A stretch of DNA of 6,062 nt from Nocardioidaceae bacterium. GTDB lineage: Bacteria > Actinomycetota > Actinomycetes > Propionibacteriales > Nocardioidaceae. Positions within the stretch are counted from its first letter, which is position 1; each line of letters starts with the position of its first letter. Where the stretch lies: the NCBI GenBank assembly GCA_013813125.1, contig JACCSH010000027.1:1-6062 (forward strand), in the 5' to 3' direction. The notes under the pieces were generated by a model. The model was not told the origin of the DNA, made no database searches, and saw only the letters and a program-made list of their open reading frames with translations. Shown piece by piece: positions 1-6,062 of this stretch. A program made the translations under genes and the position numbers.

Positions 1-512
1 CATGGGCCGCCCGGACCGGGCATGCCCATCGTCCAGTAGTTATCCTTCGGTCCGAGCTTCACGATCCGCTCGGTGGGCAGGCCGGTGACCTTCATCCACA
101 GCGACAGCGCCTCGTCGTCGCCCTGCAACACCGACGGCCACAGGCGGCTCTCTTCAAGGCCGCAGCCGCCGTCCGACTGCGGCTTGGTGACGAGGTCCCA
201 CGCGAACTCGATCGCGCGTTCCTTGAAGTAGTCGCCGAAGGAGAAGTTGCCGCACATCTCGAAGAATGTGCCGTGCCGGGTGGTCTTGCCGACGTCCTCG
301 ATGTCGGGGGTCCGGACGCACTTCTGCACGCTCACGGCCCGGTTGTACGGCGGCTTTTCCTGTCCGAGGAAGTACGGCTTGAACGGGACCATCCCTGCAT
401 TGACGAACAGCAGGTTCGGATCGTCGAGCAACAGCGAAGCGCTCGGGACGACGGTATGGTCGCGCGCGGCGAAGTGAGCCAGAAACCTGCGCCTGATCTC
501 AGCGGTGTCCAT
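1..512 (-). CDS. alaS: Alanyl-tRNA synthetase, N-terminal 170 codons (3' end outside window)
   Basis: This is the class II synthetase that charges tRNA-Ala with alanine in the cytoplasm. I translated the minus strand from the ATG at 512 to the window edge, which gives 170 codons plus two bases. Residues 4-50 match the AlaRS start ([11 protein letters not shown], then [17 protein letters not shown]). Residues 63-97 hold the class II motif 2 region ([13 protein letters not shown], then [19 protein letters not shown]). The visible end, [13 protein letters not shown], is the conserved stretch before the CSE sequence, and the last two bases (TG) fit the expected Cys. Full AlaRS is usually about 880 residues, so only the start of the catalytic domain is seen; the tRNA-recognition, editing and C-Ala domains lie beyond the left edge. 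An AGAAGG ribosome site at 521-526, 8 bases before the ATG, lies inside the preceding gene, which overlaps alaS by 14 bases. The reading frame is intact. Confidence 0.97.
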   Translation of the reverse strand, partial: MDTAEIRRRFLAHFAARDHTVVPSASLLLDDPNLLFVNAGMVPFKPYFLGQEKPPYNRAVSVQKCVRTPDIEDVGKTTRHGTFFEMCGNFSFGDYFKERAIEFAWDLVTKPQSDGGCGLEESRLWPSVLQGDDEALSLWMKVTGLPTERIVKLGPKDNYWTMGMPGPGGP

Positions 513-846
513 CTTCGCTGCCTTCTGGTGAGGGGAGGGCGGTGCCGCTCGCGGCGGGATGTGCGCTCTCATGCTGTCGTGGCGGCGATGGCAACAGCCG
601 CCGTGGGGTGGAACCTTCCACACTGCGAAGTTGCCTCCGCTGAGCGTGTAGCTCGGCTCGCAACTCAGCCTCCCGCTCTCGCATTCCGGCGCTGACCTCG
701 TCAGCAAAGACCCGGGCGCCGGCAGCCAGTGCCGCAGCCCTAGCGGCGATGCCGTCAGGGGTGAACTGTTGAGCTGCACGTTTGGCCTTGACCAGCGTGT
801 AGACCCCTGATGCAGCGCCTCCCACGAACCACAGTGCCCTGCTCAT
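499..846 (-). CDS. Small DUF6167-like protein preceding alaS
   Basis: This is a 115-residue protein of unknown function. The N-terminal part ([25 protein letters not shown], residues 1-25 in outline) is a weakly hydrophobic, Gly/Ala-rich stretch followed by basic residues. It could be a short membrane anchor but is not a convincing full transmembrane helix. Residues 28-68 ([14 protein letters not shown] through [12 protein letters not shown]) look like a charged amphipathic helix. Residues 75-115 are rich in Pro, Ser, Arg and Glu and probably disordered. The overall pattern resembles the actinobacterial DUF6167 family that I recall just upstream of alaS; this is from memory and not a search. 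The ATG at 846 overlaps the stop of the preceding gene as ATGA. No good ribosome site precedes it, so translation probably depends on that coupling. Its 3' end carries the alaS ribosome site and start. Confidence 0.78.
   Translation of the reverse strand: MSRALWFVGGAASGVYTLVKAKRAAQQFTPDGIAARAAALAAGARVFADEVSAGMREREAELRAELHAQRRQLRSVEGSTPRRLLPSPPRQHESAHPAASGTALPSPEGSEDGHR
521..526 (-). promoter_or_regulatory. alaS ribosome binding site inside the upstream gene
   Basis: AGAAGG on the minus strand lies 8 bases before the alaS ATG at 512. It is read as Glu-Gly codons near the end of the upstream 115-residue protein, so ribosomes finishing that gene pass over it. This supports the ATG at 512 as the alaS start, as does the match of the protein to known AlaRS N-termini. 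Confidence 0.6.
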
Positions 847-1358
847 GGGAGAGGCCCGCTATCTGGAAGGCGGCTCGCGCGTTGTCGTCGCCGCAGCTTG
901 CGTTGGCGCCGCAGCTCCCGGCGGAACGCCGCTGAGACGCGCATCCGATGCTCTTCATCGAGAGCACGCCTCAGCCCAGAGGTGAAGGCCGCCGCCTTGA
1001 TCAAGGGCTCGGCCAGGGTGACCGAAGCCACCGAAGCGGCCGTCACATCCCCGTCGCGAGGTTCGGTGATGACCGGCAGGGCTGACACTGGCTGAACTCG
1101 CGATCGAACGTCACGCCTCACCTGTGCGGGCGCAAACGGGTCACTCGGGCGTCCTTCGCGCGTCGACGAACGAGAACCGTCTCGCTGCAAAATTGGAAAT
1201 GGCTCCGCTGAGGGTCCAGCGGGAGATGGCTTGGATGACGACACCGCGACCTGCCTGGACAAGACCTTGAGTCTGCGCCAGAGCACGAGAACAGCGAGAG
1301 CCAGAACGACTAAGGCGATGCCGAGCAGCCAGAACAGTGCCGTGTAGTTGCTCATCAC
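843..1358 (-). CDS. Uncharacterised single-pass membrane protein in the rarA-alaS interval
   Basis: I do not recognise a named family. The protein has 171 residues if it starts at the GTG at 1358, or 170 from the adjacent ATG at 1355. Residues 7-27 form one clear hydrophobic helix (ALFWLLGIALVVLALAVLVLW) followed by RRLK, which predicts a membrane anchor with the rest in the cytoplasm by the positive-inside rule. Residues 38-95 are a low-complexity Ser/Pro/Arg linker. Residues 96-161 look more ordered: PVITEP at 95-100, then a helical stretch with GLRRALDEEHRMRVSAAF, ending in a very basic segment (FRRELRRQRKLRRRQR, 145-160) that could contact RNA, DNA or acidic lipids. It follows rarA after a 75-base gap and overlaps the next gene by ATGA. 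The place between rarA and the DUF6167-like gene is where I would expect a DUF948 protein; this one shares the N-terminal anchor but not an obvious DUF948 sequence. Confidence 0.82.
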   Translation of the reverse strand: MMSNYTALFWLLGIALVVLALAVLVLWRRLKVLSRQVAVSSSKPSPAGPSAEPFPILQRDGSRSSTREGRPSDPFAPAQVRRDVRSRVQPVSALPVITEPRDGDVTAASVASVTLAEPLIKAAAFTSGLRRALDEEHRMRVSAAFRRELRRQRKLRRRQRASRLPDSGPLP

Positions 1359-1364
1359 TGCACG

Positions 1365-1372
1365 CCTTCCTC
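1365..1372 (-). promoter_or_regulatory. Strong ribosome binding site for the membrane protein gene
   Basis: GAGGAAGG on the minus strand is a near-ideal Shine-Dalgarno sequence. It lies 6 bases before the GTG at 1358 and 9 bases before the ATG at 1355, so it fits either start and does not choose between them. It lies just beyond the hairpin at 1385-1413 and is not part of its stem. Confidence 0.7.
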
Positions 1373-1384
1373 GCGGCCCGGACC

Positions 1385-1413
1385 AGCCGCCACCTTACAG
1401 TGAGGTGGCGGCT
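1385..1413 (-). terminator. 11-bp perfect hairpin after rarA, possible terminator or attenuator without a U tract
   Basis: The arms AGCCGCCACCT (1385-1395) and AGGTGGCGGCT (1403-1413) are exact reverse complements with a 7-base loop (1396-1402). It starts 20 bases past the rarA stop codon. Neither strand has a T run after the stem, so it is not a classic intrinsic terminator. Hairpins without a U tract are commonly proposed as terminators in high-GC actinobacteria. It could equally block 3' exonuclease decay of the rarA message or reduce read-through into the genes leading to alaS. The structure is seen directly; the function is inferred. Confidence 0.55.
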
Positions 1414-1433
1414 CGCAGCCCGCTCGCGCCGAC

Positions 1434-2804
1434 CTAGTCGCCGGACAGGATGGCCCTGATGCGCTGCAGCCTTTGGGCATAGTCAGCCTCGGCGCCGCGG
1501 GTGGTGGGGCGGTAGTAGGAACGATCGAGGAGCACCTCAGGAGCGTGGCGCTGCGGCGCGATCCCTCTTGGGTCGTCGTGGGCATGCGAGTAGGCGCTGC
1601 CGTGACCGAGGCTCTTGGCTCCTCCGTAGTGTGAGTCGCGCAGGTGAGGTGGCACCGCGCCGATGTGCCCGGATCTGACGTCGGCCAGGGCGGCATCGAC
1701 CGCCTGGTACACCGCATCGGACTTGGGCGCCAGCGACAGTGCGATGACGGCCTGCGCGAGGCTGAGGCGTGCTTCCGGCATGCCGACGAGCTGCACCGCT
1801 TGGGCGGCGGCGACAGCAGTGTGCAGCGCTGTCGGGTCGGCGAGCCCGACGTCCTCGCTGGCCAAGATGACGAGCCGCCGGGCAATGAAACGCGGATCCT
1901 CTCCGGCGGCGACCATCCGGGCCAGATAGTGCAGCGCCGCGTCGACGTCGCTGCCCCGAACGGACTTGATGAAGGCGCTGATCACGTCGTAGTGCTGGTC
2001 GCCTTGCCGGTCGTAGCGCACGGCGGCTCGGTCGGCCACCTTCTCGAGCAGGTCGAGCGTCACCGTGGTCTCGTCCTGAGCCGTGGTCGCGCCCGCGGCC
2101 GCCTCGAGATAGGTGAGGGCTCGTCGGGCGTCGCCTCCTGCCAGCCGTACGAGCTGGTCGAGGGCTGAGTCGTCGATAGCGAGTGCACCGCCGAGCCCTC
2201 GATCGGAAGTCAGCGCACGCAGGACGACTGTGCGGATCGCGTCGTCGTCGAGTGGCTCGAGGGTCAAGAGCATGGACCTCGACAGCAGCGGCGATATCAC
2301 CGAGAAGAAAGGGTTCTCGGTAGTGGCCGCGATCAGGGTGACCCAGCGGTTCTCGACCCCGGGCAGCAGCACATCTTGCTGTGCCTTGCTGAAACGGTGA
2401 ACCTCGTCGATGAAGAGAACGGTTTCAGCGCCCGATCGGGCGAGCAGGCTCCTTGCTTCGTCGATGACCTCCCGCACCTCTTTCACGCCGGCCGACACCG
2501 CCGACACCTCGACGAAGCGCCGGTTCGAGCGCTCGGACACGATCTTGGCGATGCTGGTCTTACCCGTCCCGGGCGGTCCCCACAGCACAACAGCCATCGG
2601 CGAGTCCGCCTCGACCAGCTGGCGCAGAGGTGAGCCGTCGCCGAGCAGATGCGGCTGCCCGACTAGCTCATCGAGAACACGGGGCCGCATCCGCACGGCC
2701 AGCGGCGCCGTGGAGTGCTGCGGACCGGAAAGGCTCCCTACCCGCGGCGACGCAGGTGCGCCGACCTCGAACAAGGCGCCCTCAGCGGCCGCATCCGCAT
2801 CCAC
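1434..2804 (-). CDS. rarA: Replication-associated recombination protein A (RarA/MgsA), AAA+ ATPase
   Basis: RarA is a cytoplasmic AAA+ ATPase of the clamp-loader clade (MgsA, eukaryotic WRNIP1/Mgs1) that acts at stalled replication forks. The protein has 456 residues, normal for the family. Walker A is GPPGTGKT at 76-83. Walker B is [10 protein letters not shown] at 129-138, with D133 and E134. Sensor 1 is AATTEN at 159-164, the arginine finger is R176 in SPLLSR, and sensor 2 is GDARRAL at 224-230. The C-terminal tetramerisation part carries the family signatures [14 protein letters not shown] (273-286), [12 protein letters not shown] (301-312), EDVGLADP (317-324) and the HAHDDP-to-SYYRPT region (408-434). 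The GTG at 2804 was chosen because AAGG lies 7 bases upstream and because GALFEVG near the N-terminus resembles the short DLF-like leader seen in other RarA proteins. The core begins near residue 33, so a slightly later start cannot be excluded. No key residue is missing. The gene has no clear promoter of its own in the 67 bases upstream. Confidence 0.96.
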   Translation of the reverse strand: MDADAAAEGALFEVGAPASPRVGSLSGPQHSTAPLAVRMRPRVLDELVGQPHLLGDGSPLRQLVEADSPMAVVLWGPPGTGKTSIAKIVSERSNRRFVEVSAVSAGVKEVREVIDEARSLLARSGAETVLFIDEVHRFSKAQQDVLLPGVENRWVTLIAATTENPFFSVISPLLSRSMLLTLEPLDDDAIRTVVLRALTSDRGLGGALAIDDSALDQLVRLAGGDARRALTYLEAAAGATTAQDETTVTLDLLEKVADRAAVRYDRQGDQHYDVISAFIKSVRGSDVDAALHYLARMVAAGEDPRFIARRLVILASEDVGLADPTALHTAVAAAQAVQLVGMPEARLSLAQAVIALSLAPKSDAVYQAVDAALADVRSGHIGAVPPHLRDSHYGGAKSLGHGSAYSHAHDDPRGIAPQRHAPEVLLDRSYYRPTTRGAEADYAQRLQRIRAILSGD

Positions 2805-2871
2805 GCGGCAACCTTAGTTGCTCGCTGCCTACGCTGACTCCAGCTCAATTCTTGCTTGGGCCGTTATGTCG

Positions 2872-4019
<1,148 letters not shown>

Positions 4020-4023
<4 letters not shown>

Positions 4024-5099
4024 ATGATCTCCTCTTTGACTTCGGTCTCCCAGATCAGGTCAGGATCCTTGATGTGACAGCGGGTCGGATGAGTCTGGCG
4101 TGGGAACTGAACGAGTTCGGGGAGCTCGGTGAAGCAGCGGCGCCCCTCGACCTTGTCGGTGTGCGGACAGCGGGGATTGAACGGGCACCCGTCGGGCGGG
4201 TTCAGCAGGCTGGGCGGTGTGCCAGGGATGGGAATAAGCGGCTTGCTGACATCACTGGCTACGTCAGCGATGCTACCGAGCAGCCCCCAGGTGTAGGGCA
4301 TCTCCGGCCAAGTGAGAATCTGCTTGGTGGTGCCCTTTTCTACGCACCTGCCGGCATACATGACGAGCACCTCGTCGGAGATCTCGGCGATGACTCCGAG
4401 GTCGTGCGTGATCATGATGACGGCGGACCCAAACTCTCTCTGCAAGTCTTGGATCAGGTCGAGGATCTGGGCCTGCACGGTCACGTCGAGCGCCGTGGTC
4501 GGCTCGTCCGCGATGAGCAGCTTCGGGTCGTTGACCAGCGACATCGCGATCATGGCCCGCTGTCGCATACCACCGGAGAACTGGTGGGGGTACTCGTTGA
4601 CCCGGCGGTCGGGTTGCGGGATTCCGACGCGCTCCAGCATCTCGACAGCACGCCGCTTGGCGATCGACTTGGAGACGTTGTTGTGCAGACGATAGGCCTC
4701 GATAATTTGTGCACCCACCGTGTAGAACGGGTGCAGGGCAGTGAGCGGGTCCTGGAAGATCATCGCGACGTCGTTGCCGCGCACCCGCTTCATCGTGGAG
4801 TTCGATGCGCCGATGATCTCCTTGCCGCCCACGCGGATCGAGCCGGTCAGGCGGCTGCGCTTGACGTCGTGGAGACCCAGCACCGCCATCGACGAAACGC
4901 TCTTGCCCGAGCCGGACTCTCCCACGATCCCGAGCGTCTCACCGAGCTTCACGGTGTAGGACAGATCGCTGACGGCCTGCACCAGCCCGTCGTACGTCGG
5001 AAACTGGACAGTGAGGTTCTCGACGACCAGAAAGGGCTCGCTCGAGTCGGCAGGCAGCGGGACGCGCTCCGGTCGGGTGTCCGACAAAGTCTCGGTCAC
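4020..5099 (-). CDS. Peptide/nickel-type ABC importer ATP-binding subunit, OppD/DppD-like
   Basis: This is the partner ATPase of the importer, 359 residues. Walker A is GESGSGKS at 60-67, the Q-loop Gln is 116, the ABC signature FSGGMRQR is at 174-181, Walker B is LLIADEP at 194-200 with E199, and the switch His is 232. All residues needed for ATP hydrolysis are present, so both sites of the heterodimer should be active. The C-terminal domain has PGTPPSLLNPPDGCPFNPRC and four cysteines spaced C305-x5-C311-x10-C322-x18-C341, a pattern linked to an iron-sulfur cluster in some peptide-importer ATPases. The OppD assignment rests on the LSYTVKLGETLGIVGESGSGKS type of N-terminus, the FSGGMRQR signature (OppF usually has FSGGQRQR) and its place before the OppF-like gene. 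The GTG at 5099 overlaps the permease stop as GTGA, with GAGG 5 bases upstream (5105-5108). The 20-residue leader before the first strand is unconserved in character. Confidence 0.95.
4029..4034 (-). promoter_or_regulatory. Ribosome binding site of the OppF-like gene
   Basis: GAGGAG on the minus strand lies 5 bases before the GTG at 4023, inside the end of the OppD-like gene. It supports this GTG over later starts and implies independent initiation in addition to coupling through the GTGA overlap. Confidence 0.65.
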
Positions 5100-6062
5100 G
5101 CCAACCTCACTCGAGGATCCAGAAAGCTGTACACGATGTCGACGATCAGGTTAGCGAGCACCACCAGGACTGCGCTGACGAGGACGGTCGCGGAGATGAC
5201 CGGGAAGTCGACCGGTATTGCTTCCAGACCCCAACGGCCGATGCCGTCGATGCCGAAGATAGCTTCGGTGAAGATGGTGCCGGACAACAGCACCGCGAAG
5301 TCCAGGCCGAAGATGGTCACGATCGGGACGATAGCGGCACGAAGGCCGTGCTTGAAGACGACTTTGCTCTCCGACAGGCCCTTGGCGGCAGCGGTGCGGA
5401 CGTAGTCCTCACCCAACGTCTCGACCATGGTGCCCCGGCTGAACCGTGCGTACACGGTCGAGTTCGTGATGCCGATGACGAGCCACGGAAGCAACAGGGC
5501 CAGGAACCATTTGCCGGGGTTTTCGGTGAGAGGCACATACTTCGACTCAGGAAAGATCTTCCACTGGTTGATCAGATAGAGCCAGGCAAGCAGCGCGACG
5601 ATGTAGTAGGGAATCGAGCTGAGCAGCAGACTGCCGCTCACCAGGGCACGGTCGGCGAAACTGCCTCTGCGCCGCGCCGCGAGAACACCTAAAATGGTGC
5701 CGAGCACGAGGTAGATGGATGCCCCCCCGATGGCGATGGAGAAGGTCGCCGGGTACTTGTCGATCAGCTCTGTGGTCACCTCTGACTTGGTGCGAAATGA
5801 GATGCCGAGACAAGGCGCACTGCATTCGTACTCGGCCCCGAGCGAGACCGTACGATCGACGACCAGGCCCTTGACGAACTCGCCGTACTGCGTCACCACG
5901 CTGTCGTTGAGTCCCAGGGCGGTCTCGAGGCGCTCGCGCCGATCGTCGGTGCACCGACCGCCCTCGTTGCAGAGCAGTTCGGCCACATTCGTAGGGCCGA
6001 GGAAGAAGAGCGCGAAGACAATCATGGACGTCAGCGTGATGACGAGGAAAGCCGCCACCAAC
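5096..6062 (-). CDS. Peptide/nickel-type ABC importer permease, OppB/DppB-like (5' end outside window)
   Basis: This is an integral membrane permease forming half of the importer channel. The frame stays open to the right edge; the first visible codon, TTG at 6061, is probably internal because OppB proteins start with about ten residues of the RRLL type before this hydrophobic stretch. In the 321 visible residues I see about six membrane segments, near 2-22, 105-128, 138-164, 185-204, 242-265 and 288-312. The coupling helix (EAA loop) is EDYVRTAAAKGLSESKVVFK at 218-237, followed by HGLRAAIVP, which docks on the ATPases. OppB rather than OppC is indicated by the long loop after the first segment, the STVYARFSRGTMVETLGEDY sequence and the C-terminal SFLDPRVRLA. 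The loop at about 23-104 lies outside the membrane and contains four cysteines, C31, C37, C80 and C84. The stop overlaps the OppD-like start as GTGA. Confidence 0.93.
   Translation of the reverse strand, partial: LVAAFLVITLTSMIVFALFFLGPTNVAELLCNEGGRCTDDRRERLETALGLNDSVVTQYGEFVKGLVVDRTVSLGAEYECSAPCLGISFRTKSEVTTELIDKYPATFSIAIGGASIYLVLGTILGVLAARRRGSFADRALVSGSLLLSSIPYYIVALLAWLYLINQWKIFPESKYVPLTENPGKWFLALLLPWLVIGITNSTVYARFSRGTMVETLGEDYVRTAAAKGLSESKVVFKHGLRAAIVPIVTIFGLDFAVLLSGTIFTEAIFGIDGIGRWGLEAIPVDFPVISATVLVSAVLVVLANLIVDIVYSFLDPRVRLA
5105..5108 (-). promoter_or_regulatory. Ribosome binding site of the OppD-like gene
   Basis: GAGG on the minus strand lies 5 bases before the GTG at 5099, within the last codons of the permease gene. 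With the GTGA overlap it supports this start. Confidence 0.5.

Noticed and set aside
513..846. T-box or other riboswitch leader for alaS
   Set aside because: Bases directly upstream of alaS are coding sequence of the overlapping gene, and I see no specifier-loop or T-box TGGN-type element; the only non-coding leader is the 75-base gap before 1358, which is too short for a T-box.
843..1358. Assignment of the membrane protein to DUF948
   Set aside because: Position and N-terminal anchor would fit, but the Ser/Pro linker and very basic C-terminus do not resemble the helical DUF948 pattern, so it is left unnamed.
1644..2168. 174-codon plus-strand open frame opposite rarA
   Set aside because: Antisense to conserved rarA sequence, with no family resemblance and composition typical of complement frames in high-GC DNA.
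2808..2821. 5-bp hairpin (GCAAC, 4-base loop, GTTGC) covering the rarA ribosome site
   Set aside because: It would place the AAGG at the loop edge and could mask it, but five pairs with two or three A-T pairs is too weak and too common by chance to call a regulatory element.
4074..5405. 443-codon plus-strand open frame opposite the OppD-like and OppB-like genes
   Set aside because: It lies antisense to two well-supported transporter genes. Its translation shows no recognisable domain and is rich in Arg, Asp, Val and Leu, as expected from the complement of high-GC coding sequence.

Overview
The window looks like ordinary chromosome from a high-GC actinobacterium. All seven genes lie on the minus strand, GTG starts are frequent, and GC is high throughout. 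The gene order rarA, then small uncharacterised genes, then alaS is one I associate with Actinobacteria. I cannot name the genus; Nocardioidaceae-like is only a guess.

In transcription order (high to low coordinates), the first block is the end of a peptide/nickel-type ABC importer operon. It holds an OppB/DppB-like permease whose first residues lie outside the window (5096-6062), an OppD/DppD-like ATPase (4020-5099) and an OppF/DppF-like ATPase (2872-4023). The three are joined by 4-base GTGA stop/start overlaps. The permease would form half of the membrane channel and the two ATPases a heterodimeric motor. The second permease (OppC) and the binding protein (OppA) are not here and are expected upstream.

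After a 67-base gap with no clear terminator comes the second block: rarA (1434-2804), encoding a replication-linked AAA+ ATPase. A 75-base gap with a perfect 11-bp hairpin separates it from a short tightly overlapping set: an uncharacterised single-pass membrane protein (843-1358), a small DUF6167-like protein (499-846), and the first 170 codons of alaS, alanyl-tRNA synthetase (1-512), which runs off the left edge. These three genes overlap by 4 and 14 bases, so translation is probably coupled.

Coding density is near total. I see no tRNA or rRNA gene, CRISPR array, insertion sequence, prophage gene or attachment site, and no gap over 75 bases. I did not find an undescribed system. The points worth a second look are the two poorly characterised genes tied to alaS, the hairpin after rarA, the permease-B-next-to-ATPase-D order, the cysteine patterns of the transporter subunits, and the unusual tail of the OppF-like protein.
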